From the NCBI RefSeq assembly GCF_011039085.1, contig NZ_JAAKEI010000008.1:43774-107773 (forward strand): 64,000 nucleotides of DNA. The letters run 5' to 3'. Origin of the DNA: Desulfovibrio sp. ZJ369. Its GTDB lineage: Bacteria; Desulfobacterota; Desulfovibrionia; Desulfovibrionales; Desulfovibrionaceae. Shown piece after piece: positions 34,143-43,456 of the stretch. The notes under the pieces were generated by a model. The model saw only the letters and a list, made by a program, of their open reading frames with translations, made no database searches and had not been told where the DNA came from. The translations under genes and the position numbers were made by a program. Numbering within the stretch: the first letter of the stretch is position 1; the number at the start of each line of letters is the position of its first letter.

Positions 34143-35408
34143 TCAGTCCCAGTGGCGTTTGTCTTCAATGGGCCGGATCTGCGGGGGCAGGCTGCCCGGA
34201 GCCAGAATGCGCAGATCGGGACGCAGTTTGATCTTTTCGCGGAACTGGTGAAGCAGTTCTTCTTCGCGTTTGAAGCCGCTGGTTTCGATGAAGAGCGTCA
34301 TTTCATCAATGCCGCCCGGATTGGTGACCTCGATCTGCCAGCGTTTGATCTCCTCAAAGCGGCTCATGACCTGCTCGACCTGATGCGGATAGACGAACAT
34401 GCCCATGATCCGGGCCGTGGTGTCCACGCGGCCCACAATGCTGCCCAGGCGCGGGCTGGTCCGCCCGCAGGCGCAGGGGCTGCGGTCGATGTAGGAGAGA
34501 TCGCCCGTGGCCAGGCGGATCAGCGGATAGGTCTTGTTGAAGGCCGTGACCACGATTTCGCCCACTTCGCCGTCCTTGAGCGGGATGCCCGTATCCGGGT
34601 GGCAGATCTCCACATAGCAGCGGTTGGCGATGTGCAGGCCGACCTTGTGGAAGCACTCATAGCCGATGCAGCCCACGTCCGCGGTGCCGTAGCCCTGGCG
34701 CATGATCAGATCGTATTTCTTTTCCATCTGGGAACGCATTTTTTCCGAGAGGCGCTCGCCGGTGACAAAGGCCACTTCCAGAAAGAGATCCTTGCGCAGG
34801 TTAAGGCCCTTTTCTTCGGCTTTCTGGGCCAGATGCATGAGAAAGCTGGGCGTGCCCACATAGCCGGAAACGCGCAGCTTCTGCATGATGTCGAGCTGGG
34901 TGGCCGCGTCGGACGGCCCGGCCGGAATCACCGCGCAGCCCAGATTGCGCAAGGGCTCCTCAAACATCAGGCCCGCGGGCGTGAGCTGGTAATTGAAGGT
35001 GTTCTGCACCGCGTCGCCGGGGCGGAAGCCCACGGAATAAAAGGCCTCGGTATAGCCCCAGTAATCCTCTCCGCGATCTTCGGGATCAAAGATGGGACCG
35101 GGCGAAAGAAAGATGCGCTTGAGCTCGCCGATGTCCTTGGTCAGAAGCCCGCCCAGGCGCGGCCCCATGGACTGCAGAAAGATCAGTTCTTTCTTTTTCA
35201 GGATGGGGATGTGTTTGATATCCGAAAGGGTTTTGAATTTTTCAACATTGAACTGCGCGCGATCGAAACGTTTTTTGACGTCTTCGGAATAGCGGTAGGC
35301 ATACGAGAGCAAGTCTTTAAGCTGGATCAGGCAATACTGACGGCGCTCGCTTTCATCAAGCACTTCGCGGCGGCTGTATATGCCTTCTGTACGGTCTTTA
35401 CGGGTCAT
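34143..35408 (-). CDS. Phenylacetate-CoA ligase-like adenylate-forming enzyme
   Basis: The 421-residue protein resembles PaaK, shown by RQGYGTADVGCIGYEC, the LATGDLSYID motif with a CACGRTSPRLGSIVGR segment, and a C-terminal lid domain. Such enzymes activate phenylacetate or another aryl acid with ATP and CoA. Many anaerobes carry several copies whose substrate is unknown. No phenylacetate degradation genes are adjacent. ATG 35408 follows GGAG; a GTG two codons upstream is the alternative start. Confidence 0.85.
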   Translation of the reverse strand: MTRKDRTEGIYSRREVLDESERRQYCLIQLKDLLSYAYRYSEDVKKRFDRAQFNVEKFKTLSDIKHIPILKKKELIFLQSMGPRLGGLLTKDIGELKRIFLSPGPIFDPEDRGEDYWGYTEAFYSVGFRPGDAVQNTFNYQLTPAGLMFEEPLRNLGCAVIPAGPSDAATQLDIMQKLRVSGYVGTPSFLMHLAQKAEEKGLNLRKDLFLEVAFVTGERLSEKMRSQMEKKYDLIMRQGYGTADVGCIGYECFHKVGLHIANRCYVEICHPDTGIPLKDGEVGEIVVTAFNKTYPLIRLATGDLSYIDRSPCACGRTSPRLGSIVGRVDTTARIMGMFVYPHQVEQVMSRFEEIKRWQIEVTNPGGIDEMTLFIETSGFKREEELLHQFREKIKLRPDLRILAPGSLPPQIRPIEDKRHWD

Positions 35409-35414
35409 ACCCAC

Positions 35415-35630
35415 TCCAGATGGCCGATGTTAGAGAACACTAAGGAAGCAGAACATAGCCACTCCATTGGGAAAGCGCAAGTCTTTTTTATAAAAATTAA
35501 TAATTTGCATGAGTTATGCAAATACACAGCAGAGCGGCGGGCGCGCTCTTGCGCTTATTTTTTCCCGCCGGTTCGCGCCAGACGTGGGCGTATCGCGCGC
35601 AGCCCGGCAAGAGGCTGCGGCCTTTCTTCT
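35415..35630. other. AT-rich region upstream of the paaK-like gene with a palindrome
   Basis: The region is clearly more AT-rich than its surroundings. It holds the perfect inverted repeat TTTGCAT-GAGTT-ATGCAAA at 35504-35522, about 100 bases upstream of the paaK-like start, which could be an operator. No protein-coding gene is supported here. Confidence 0.45.
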
Positions 35631-35769
35631 AGAGCAGATTACCTTTGACTTTTTCTAAAAGTCAAAGGTGGCATTCAGGCGAAAAACGCGGTTTTCGCCT
35701 GAATGTACGCCGCGTTGCGGCGGCTGCCGCTTTCGCGTCAGCAGAGCATTTTCAAAGAGAAAATGCTCT
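35631..35769. repeat. Dispersed palindromic element, long form (D+B), copy 11
   Basis: It is nearly the same sequence as copy 2 at 3884. One arm differs: TTTTTCTAAAAGTC replaces TTTTTATGAAAGTC in the first hairpin loop, leaving the stem intact. It lies in a divergent position relative to nothing expressed nearby. Confidence 0.9.
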
Positions 35770-35831
35770 GCGCTCCGGCCAGGCTCGGCCAAAGCCGCGG
35801 AGGCAGGAAGATCCGTCGTGCGGCAACTGCC

Positions 35832-37190
35832 CTACCCCGCTTTTCCGCGTTTGATCCGGGCCTGATGCGCCTTTTCCAGGTTCACGGCGCGTTGCTTCAG
35901 GCTGTCGTACACCGGCTGCGAACCCAGGCTGTTGGCGGTCAGGGCGGCTATGTAGGTCGCCACCAGCACCGCCGGGATGTTCTGGAAAGAGTTGGTCATT
36001 TCGATCACCAGGGCCGCGCCCGTAAGCGGCGCGCGCACCGTGGACGCGAACAAACCGGCCATGCTCACGAGAAGCACCGTGGCAATCTGATCCGGACTGA
36101 TGCAGGACAGGGAAAGCAGCATGGAAGCCACGCAGGCGCCGGCAATGGCCCCGCCGAGTAAAATGGGCATCAGCAGGCCGCCGGACACGCCCGAGGCCGA
36201 ACTGACGCAGGAAAAAAGAACTTTGACGCCGAGCAGCAGCAAAAGCGCGCTCAGGGGCAGGGGCAGCTTTTCCAGGGCCGGGGCGCTCACCCCGAAGCTG
36301 GCCAGCACCTGCGGATAAAAGTAGAGCAGAAGGCCGCTGAGCAGAAAGGGGGTCAGCACCCGCAAGGGCTGCGGCAATCGCGAGCGGTCGGCCCAGAGCA
36401 CCATGCGGATCAGGATGCCGTTGTACAGCACGCCCAACATGCCGGTCACAGCACCGAGCAGGGGCACGATCCACCATTGCAGCAGACTCAGGAGTTCCGT
36501 GCGGCTGAAAGGAAAGATCAACCCGAATCCGAAGAGCACCTGGATCACAAACCAGGCCGCAAAAGCCGCCACGGACGTGAAGATCAGCATGGGCGCGCTG
36601 ATCGGGGTCTTCATTTCCTCAAAGGCGAAACAGAGCCCGGCAGCGGGCGCGCCGAAAGCCGCGGTCAGCCCGGCCGCGCTGCCGCCAATCAGATAGCGCG
36701 GCATTGTCGCGGCCCGATCCTCGTGCCAGATGTGCCCCACACCGCAGCCCACGGCCGCGCCCATCTGGATGCAGGGCCCCTCGCGCCCCACGGACAGGCC
36801 GCCGGTCAGGGAAACCAGGGTGGCCAGAAACTTGGCCCAGATCACCGTGGCCCAGCGCATGGGCAGATGCCCGGCCACAGTAAGTTCCACCTGAGGAATG
36901 CCGCTGCTTGCGACCAGAGGCTCATAGCGCAGAAAAAGCCAGGCCAGGGCCGCCAGGACGAACAATGCGGCGAAAATGCTCGCGCCCACCCACGGATCGG
37001 CCAGGCTGTGGCCCTCCACATAACGGACAGTCAGAATGTTGATCAGGTCAAAGGCCCGGCGGAACAGGCCGATCACCGCGCCGGTGATGCCGCCGGTGAG
37101 CAGGGCCTGCAGCAAAAGCTGCCAGACGCCCATGGTGCGCAGGGCCTGCAAATCTCGCAGGGTGGGGGGGATAAGAGTGTGAAAGGCCAC
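35832..37190 (-). CDS. ClC family chloride channel or chloride/proton antiporter
   Basis: The 452-residue protein has the full ClC topology and the selectivity motifs SSGIPQVE, GREGPCIQMGA and GGLLMP-type sequence near the end. It would conduct or exchange chloride (or fluoride-like anions, less likely given these motifs) across the inner membrane. The GTG at 37190 is chosen because AAGGAG lies seven bases upstream. An ATG 38 codons earlier would add a non-conserved Cys-rich leader. Confidence 0.88.
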   Translation of the reverse strand: MAFHTLIPPTLRDLQALRTMGVWQLLLQALLTGGITGAVIGLFRRAFDLINILTVRYVEGHSLADPWVGASIFAALFVLAALAWLFLRYEPLVASSGIPQVELTVAGHLPMRWATVIWAKFLATLVSLTGGLSVGREGPCIQMGAAVGCGVGHIWHEDRAATMPRYLIGGSAAGLTAAFGAPAAGLCFAFEEMKTPISAPMLIFTSVAAFAAWFVIQVLFGFGLIFPFSRTELLSLLQWWIVPLLGAVTGMLGVLYNGILIRMVLWADRSRLPQPLRVLTPFLLSGLLLYFYPQVLASFGVSAPALEKLPLPLSALLLLLGVKVLFSCVSSASGVSGGLLMPILLGGAIAGACVASMLLSLSCISPDQIATVLLVSMAGLFASTVRAPLTGAALVIEMTNSFQNIPAVLVATYIAALTANSLGSQPVYDSLKQRAVNLEKAHQARIKRGKAG

Positions 37191-37477
37191 GAAAAAGCTC
37201 CTTGCGGGTGCTGCAACGTAGAGAGAAGTATGGCCGGAACCCGCGCAACATTCAAGTTTTCCTGCGCAATGGGCCCGACGCAGTGACAGCGGGCACGTCT
37301 GCATCCGCCCGGATGCCAGGGCATTTCCCCCGGCCGTGGCCAGCCCCTGGCCCTGATGCGCCGCGCACGCAGCACGATCCCTCCCCGGCTGCTTTTACCT
37401 CTTCCGTGGCAATATGGCGATATTTTTGAAGATATTTTTTTAGATGCCCCTGAGGGGGCCAATTTGTCAAAAAGGGC
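37191..37477. other. Non-coding gap between the ClC gene and tRNA-Phe promoter
   Basis: I see no supportable gene. The right half is AT-rich (about 37400-37470) and includes the small hairpin GCCCC-TGAG-GGGGC at about 37445. Confidence 0.45.
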
Positions 37478-37506
37478 TTGCCAAAGCCGGGGCAAGCGGG
37501 TACAAG
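37478..37506 (+). promoter_or_regulatory. Promoter of tRNA-Phe
   Basis: TTGCCA and TACAAG are separated by 17 bases and lie 37 bases upstream of the tRNA. The spacing is ideal. Confidence 0.7.
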
Positions 37507-37542
37507 ACATCTTCATCCACAGTGGCGCGCTGGCGCCCAAAA

Positions 37543-37618
37543 GCCGAGGTAGCTCAGTTGGTAGAGCAGGGGACTGAAAATCCCCGTGTCGGCAGTTCAA
37601 TTCTGTCCCTCGGCACCA
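37543..37618 (+). tRNA. tRNA-Phe (anticodon GAA)
   Basis: The 76-base cloverleaf has acceptor GCCGAGG/CCTCGGC, an encoded CCA end, the D-loop AGCTCAGTTGGTAGAGC, the anticodon arm GGGGA-CTGAAAA-TCCCC and the T arm with GTTCAATTC. Anticodon GAA reads phenylalanine. Confidence 0.97.
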
Positions 37619-37631
37619 TCTGAAAATCCCA

Positions 37632-37675
37632 CAAAGTCCCGCAAGAGCCAGAAAGCCTTGCGGGACTTTGCTTTT
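37632..37675 (+). terminator. Terminator of tRNA-Phe
   Basis: CAAAGTCCCGCAAG and CTTGCGGGACTTTG form a perfect 14-base-pair stem with an 11-base loop, followed by CTTTTG. Confidence 0.88.
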
Positions 37676-38054
37676 GCGGATTTTCATTATCTCGCCACGT
37701 CTCGTCAGGCAGCCCTGGCCGCCATGTTGTCCCCTTGATTGATCCGTGTTTGCATCTTACATGTATACGGATCCTGGAGGCTGCCCCTGGACGATCGGCA
37801 GAACCAGGCCATAAGCAACGTGAATCGTGTATCCGAACATCCTGCGCCGCCTGTTGCGGCAGAGCGCGCAGCGTCGGGCGTCGGAAAAAGCAGCGGATTT
37901 TTGTTTTGCGCGTGCTCGACCGTCGAAAATGCAGGCCTGTCTTTGGCCGGGCGCGTACTGGCGCTTCTGAAAACAGCCGCCCGCAATTTCGGTCAGGATT
38001 GCTTGAATGTGAGGACGCGCTCAACGGGCGCCGCGGCGCAGAGGACGACAGGCA
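37676..38054. other. Gap between tRNA-Phe and the YkgJ-like gene
   Basis: I find no supported gene, integrase remnant or tRNA-end duplication here, although the 3' side of a tRNA gene is a common integration site. Confidence 0.45.
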
Positions 38055-38864
38055 ATGACGGAATGGGATGCAAAAGATGCGGCGCTTCCCTGCGAAAGCG
38101 CGGCGGAACGCGCGCTTTCCAAGGCCGCGTACGGGTATTTTTTTTCTCCGGACGCGGCCGGGCTCACCTTGCTGGAGCGGCATGTCCGTGGCGAAAAGGC
38201 CGAGGGTTTGCGCGCCGCGGCGCTGGTCATGCAGGCCGCCAATGCCGAGCTTGACGAGGAATGTCGGGAGATTGGCGCGATCTTCGCCCGGCAGGGCCAA
38301 ACCCTGGCCTGCGGCCCTGGCTGCACGGGCTGCTGTTTCCAGCTTGTGCTCTGCACTCCTTTTGAAGCCGCGCTGATCGGCATGTACATGCGGCCGCGCC
38401 CCGATCTTGGGGCTTTTTTTCTCAAGTCCCACCAAAAGTGGGATGCCGCCACAAAGGATTTCCGGGAAAGTTATCTGGCCTGGGCAATACAACGCTACAG
38501 AAACGGCGTGAACGACGGCACGCATTGTCTGCTGGATTATTATCTGGCCTGCCCTTTTCTGGACAACGGCCGCTGCCGCATCTATCCGGTCAGGCCTTAT
38601 GCCTGCCGCAGTTGCGTGGCCGTGTCCGGGGAATGCCGCAGCCCGACGCAGCCGGGCGAAAAACCGGGCATGCATAATATGGAACTCGCCGCGTACACCC
38701 CGCACAAAAAGGCGCGTGAGGCCGCGCTGGCTCTTTTGTGGAAATCCGTGGGCCTTGAGCCCGCGCAGACCAGGCCGCGCATGCTGGCGGAACTTGTGCG
38801 GCTTTGGCTGGAGTCGGGCGCTGCCGCCGTGCTCAAGGCCTGCGCAGCGCAGCGGGAAGAGTGA
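38055..38864 (+). CDS. YkgJ family Cys-cluster protein
   Basis: The 269-residue protein carries the zinc/iron-chelating cluster of the UPF0153/YkgJ family. The cysteines appear in CGPGCTGCCFQ (about residues 88-98), in CPFLDNGRCRIYPVRPYACRSC and near SGEC. The role of the family is not established. The N-terminal 80 residues and the C-terminal helical part (MLAELVRLWLESG) are additions to the core. No operon partner is evident; it is convergent with holB. Confidence 0.82.
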   Translation: MTEWDAKDAALPCESAAERALSKAAYGYFFSPDAAGLTLLERHVRGEKAEGLRAAALVMQAANAELDEECREIGAIFARQGQTLACGPGCTGCCFQLVLCTPFEAALIGMYMRPRPDLGAFFLKSHQKWDAATKDFRESYLAWAIQRYRNGVNDGTHCLLDYYLACPFLDNGRCRIYPVRPYACRSCVAVSGECRSPTQPGEKPGMHNMELAAYTPHKKAREAALALLWKSVGLEPAQTRPRMLAELVRLWLESGAAAVLKACAAQREE

Positions 38865-38976
38865 GCCCCCTGCCGATGTTGATCATGCGCGCCGCGCGCC
38901 GTCAGGGCTGCCGCAGAAGATGCGTCAGCTCTGCCTTGGCTGAAAAGCGCCTGCGCGAGATCGGCCTGCCGCAGGG

Positions 38977-39879
38977 TCAGGGCTGGGAGTCGGGCCCGCG
39001 CAGCACAAAAAGTCTGGCGGCCAGAGCTTCCAGCACGCGGCTTGGGGTGACGCCGTAGCGCAGGGCCTCCTGCGCTTCCGCCAGCCAGTGGCCGCAGACG
39101 GCGCGGCCGCGCGCGTCCAGGGTTGCCAGGGCCGCGTCCAGGGGGCGTTCCGCCTCCCCGGCCAGCACCCGGGCAAGGGCTTTCTGGCAGCAGAGCAGCA
39201 AACGCCCGGCCAGGGCCGCGTCTACAGCGCCCCTGGCGGAAACGCGCTCCAGAAAGCCGCGCCCCTCGCGCAAAAAAACAGCCAGGGCTTCTTCCCAAGG
39301 GGCCAGGCTTGCGTCCTGCGCGCGGCTGTCCGGCCAGGGCAGGGTCAGGCAGAAAGAGCGGGAAACCAGCGTGGGCAGCAATTGCTCGCGCTGCGGCGCC
39401 AGCAGCACGAAAAGCGTGGAGGGCGAGGGTTCTTCGAGGGTTTTGAGCAGGGCGTTGGCCGCCTCATCGCGGGTCAGGCTCAGCCCCATGAGCAGCACCA
39501 CCCTGCGCCCGGCGCCGTGCGGCGCGTCGCGCAAACGGCTTTTCAGCTCGCGCACCCGCTGCATGTTGAAAGCCCGCACAAGTCCGGGATTTTCCTCATC
39601 CTCGCGATTGCCGATGCGCCCGTCATAGGCGCAGAGATCCAGATATTCGCCGGAAGCGATCTGCATGCAGATCGCGCAGCTCAGGCAGGGGCTTCGGCTT
39701 TCCCGCGCATGGGGGCAGTTGCAGCGGCAGGCCCAGTAGCGGGCCAGATCCAGGCGCTGTTCCTCGCAGCCGCCTTCCAGCAGGAGCACCTGGGGCGGCG
39801 CGTCGCCCAGACGGTCCAGAGCGCCTTTGAGGCGGTCAAAAGCCGCGTGGGCAATGGCGGGAAGCAAGGCCTGATCCAT
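38977..39879 (-). CDS. holB: DNA polymerase III delta-prime subunit
   Basis: The 300-residue AAA+-like clamp-loader subunit keeps the zinc module cysteines (CPHARESRSPCLSCAIC). The sensor and SRC-like segment reads RDEAANALLKTLEEPSPSTLFVLLAP, then LVSRSF. The P-loop is degenerate (LLEGGCEEQR), as normal for delta-prime. It stabilises the clamp loader and does not hydrolyse ATP. It follows purA by 80 bases on the same strand, so both are probably in one transcript. Confidence 0.9.
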   Translation of the reverse strand: MDQALLPAIAHAAFDRLKGALDRLGDAPPQVLLLEGGCEEQRLDLARYWACRCNCPHARESRSPCLSCAICMQIASGEYLDLCAYDGRIGNREDEENPGLVRAFNMQRVRELKSRLRDAPHGAGRRVVLLMGLSLTRDEAANALLKTLEEPSPSTLFVLLAPQREQLLPTLVSRSFCLTLPWPDSRAQDASLAPWEEALAVFLREGRGFLERVSARGAVDAALAGRLLLCCQKALARVLAGEAERPLDAALATLDARGRAVCGHWLAEAQEALRYGVTPSRVLEALAARLFVLRGPDSQP

Positions 39880-39959
39880 AGAAAACCCTAAGAGCCGGAT
39901 GCGGCAGGGCAGGCCAATATGTGCGCCCGGCCGCGCCGCGCGGAGGTAACGCGCCTTGT

Positions 39960-41369
<1,410 letters not shown>

Positions 41370-41471
41370 CTACCTACCCCGGATGACCAGGCAAGTCAAA
41401 TGCCTGATCTGTGCTGCCGTGCCGCAGGCGCGGCCAATCCGGCGCTCTGGGCGCGGGAAGGGGCAGGGGAG

Positions 41472-41837
41472 TCAGCGATCCGAATCCGGGGCGGGCTTGA
41501 CGCTTTTGAAAGGCAGCACGCGGCAGCGCCGGGAGAGACTCTCGGACCGCTCCTGAGCGCGATCCGCGTTTTCCAGGGCAAAGCCGGGCACGAGATTGTC
41601 CACAGCGTCGGCAGGAGGCTCCCCGCGCAATTGGGTCTGGCGCGACCAATAATAATTGAAAAGCTGGTTTTTCCAGCGCTTGGCCTGGATCAGCGAAAAA
41701 ATCAACGCCGCTTCTTCCCAACGCTTGGTGGGTTCAAAGCGGGCCGAGGCCGTGGCGTATTTGCTCCACAGCGACATGAGCGAGGCTTCGTCTATGGCGT
41801 CCAGTTGGCGCGCCAGCCGGGCGAGCAGTTTTTCCAT
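41472..41837 (-). CDS. Conserved hypothetical protein
   Basis: I do not recognise this 121-residue protein. It is mainly helical and charged (WSKYATASARFEPTKRWEEAALIFSLIQAKRWKNQLFNYYWS) with no signal peptide. GGAGG precedes the ATG at 41837 with seven-base spacing, and the conserved-looking core starts there. It lies 234 bases upstream of purA on the same strand. The Trp/Lys-rich middle suggests a nucleic acid or protein contact surface, but that is only inference. Confidence 0.65.
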   Translation of the reverse strand: MEKLLARLARQLDAIDEASLMSLWSKYATASARFEPTKRWEEAALIFSLIQAKRWKNQLFNYYWSRQTQLRGEPPADAVDNLVPGFALENADRAQERSESLSRRCRVLPFKSVKPAPDSDR

Positions 41838-42008
41838 GTAACCTCCGGGTTCCCGTCGCCGACCTATGTATGTTGTTGCGCCGGCTTCGTCAACGCGCAA
41901 GTGCGTCAGCCCTGCCCTGGGCAAGAGCGGCTCTGGCCCTGAGAAGGCTTTTGTGCTAGGGAATGCCTTCCACGGCCGCGCAGCAGGCGGCGCAAACGTC
42001 GTTGACAG

Positions 42009-42034
42009 AGAGCGTGTCAAAAGCAATATGCTCT
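42009..42034. repeat. Degenerate dispersed palindromic element, copy 12
   Basis: The short remnant AGAGCGTGTC ... AATATGCTCT keeps only the outer arms. It lies 15 bases before the start of the AICAR transformylase gene. Confidence 0.5.
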
Positions 42035-42049
42035 AGTACCGGAGGCAGC

Positions 42050-43327
42050 ATGTCGGATCTCAAGGCCATGTACAGCACCGTCCACAAGGACGCTTTCCCG
42101 GAAACCATGACCATCATCCTGGGCGAGGAAAAGCTCGTTTACGAGAAACGCGTCTGGACGCTGGAGCAGGAAGAAAAAGGCCTGCGCTACGGCGAAAATC
42201 CGGATCAGCCCGCCGCGCTCTATGCCCTCAGGCAAGGTTCTCTCTCCTGCGGCGGCCTGACCTGGCGCGGTCCGGGCAACGGCATTGTCTCGGCGCTCAC
42301 GGAAGGCCAGATGATCCAGGCGGGCAAACATCCCGGCAAGACCAACCTGACCGACGTGGACAACGGGGCCAATATTCTCCAATATCTCACCGAACGCCCG
42401 GCGGCCGTGATTTTGAAGCACAACAACCCCTGCGGCGCGGCCTGGACCCATGACGGCGTCGCCGCCGCGCTTGAGCGGGCCTTCTGGTGCGATCGCATTG
42501 CGGCCTTTGGCGGGGCCGTGGTGGTCAACCGGCCTTTCAGCCGCGAAGCCGCCGCAATGGTGGCCGCCAGTTATTTTGAGGTGGTGGCCGCGCCGGCCTT
42601 TGAGGAAGGCGCGGTGGAGATCCTCAAGAGCCGCAAGAATCTGCGCATCATGGAACTCCCCGGCCTTGGCCGCCTGGAAGAGCTGACCCGCTCGGCTTTT
42701 CTGGACATCAAAAGCCTGGCGGACGGCGGCATTATCGTGCAAAAATCCTTTGTAAACCGCATCCTGGCGGACGCCGACTTTCTGCCTGCCGCGGCCACGG
42801 ACAAGGAGGGCCTTGAGGTGGTTGCGCGCGCGCCGGACAAGGCCGAACTGGCGGATCTGCGTTTCGCCTGGGCCGTGGAGGCGGGCGTGACTTCCAACTC
42901 CGTGATTTTCGCCCGGGACGGCGCCACTCTGGCTATCGGCACCGGCGAGCAGGATCGCGTCGGTTGCGTGGAGCTGGCCGTGCACAAGGCCTATACCAAG
43001 TATGCCGACGCCCTGGCGTTCAGGGAGCAGGGGCTTTCGCTGTATGATCTCAAGCAGAAAGCCGCAAACGATGCCTCCCTGGCCGAAATCCTGAGCGCCA
43101 TAGACGCGCGCACGCGCGAGGCCCGCGGCGGCCTGATCGGATCGCGTCTGGTTTCCGACGGGTTTTTTCCTTTCCGGGACGGCGTGGACGCCGCCATTGC
43201 CCAGGGCGTCACGGCCATTGCCCAACCCGGCGGCTCGTTGCGCGACGCCGAGGTGATCATGGCCTGCAATGAGGCGCAACCGCAGGTGGGGATGGTCTTT
43301 ACCGGCCAGCGATCCTTCAAACATTAG
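42050..43327 (+). CDS. purH: Stand-alone AICAR transformylase (PurH C-terminal domain only)
   Basis: The 425-residue protein corresponds to the AICAR transformylase part of PurH. It has RYGENPDQPAALY, the catalytic KHNNPCGAA motif and FWCDRIAAFGG. The MGS-like IMP cyclohydrolase domain is absent. It would formylate AICAR with 10-formyl-THF; a separate enzyme must close the ring to IMP. GGAGG precedes the ATG at 42050. The stop TAG is the edge of repeat copy 13. Confidence 0.88.
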   Translation: MSDLKAMYSTVHKDAFPETMTIILGEEKLVYEKRVWTLEQEEKGLRYGENPDQPAALYALRQGSLSCGGLTWRGPGNGIVSALTEGQMIQAGKHPGKTNLTDVDNGANILQYLTERPAAVILKHNNPCGAAWTHDGVAAALERAFWCDRIAAFGGAVVVNRPFSREAAAMVAASYFEVVAAPAFEEGAVEILKSRKNLRIMELPGLGRLEELTRSAFLDIKSLADGGIIVQKSFVNRILADADFLPAAATDKEGLEVVARAPDKAELADLRFAWAVEAGVTSNSVIFARDGATLAIGTGEQDRVGCVELAVHKAYTKYADALAFREQGLSLYDLKQKAANDASLAEILSAIDARTREARGGLIGSRLVSDGFFPFRDGVDAAIAQGVTAIAQPGGSLRDAEVIMACNEAQPQVGMVFTGQRSFKH

Positions 43328-43360
43328 AGCGGCTTGCCGCCTTCATTGGCAAAACGCTCT
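43326..43360. repeat. Dispersed palindromic element (A module), copy 13
   Basis: AGAGCGGCTTGCC ... GGCAAAACGCTCT form the hairpin arms. It begins in the stop codon of the AICAR transformylase gene. Confidence 0.8.
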
Positions 43361-43456
43361 GGAGACAGTCCCCGGCCTGCCACCGGGCAAAAATCTGAAT
43401 GTCAAGGCAACCTGTTGCGCGTTGCCGATCATGCCAGCCGCGTTCAAGGTATCGCT

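Noticed and set aside
37619..38054. Genomic island inserted at tRNA-Phe
   Set aside because: No integrase, no duplicated tRNA 3' end and no composition change were seen; the tRNA is followed by its own terminator.
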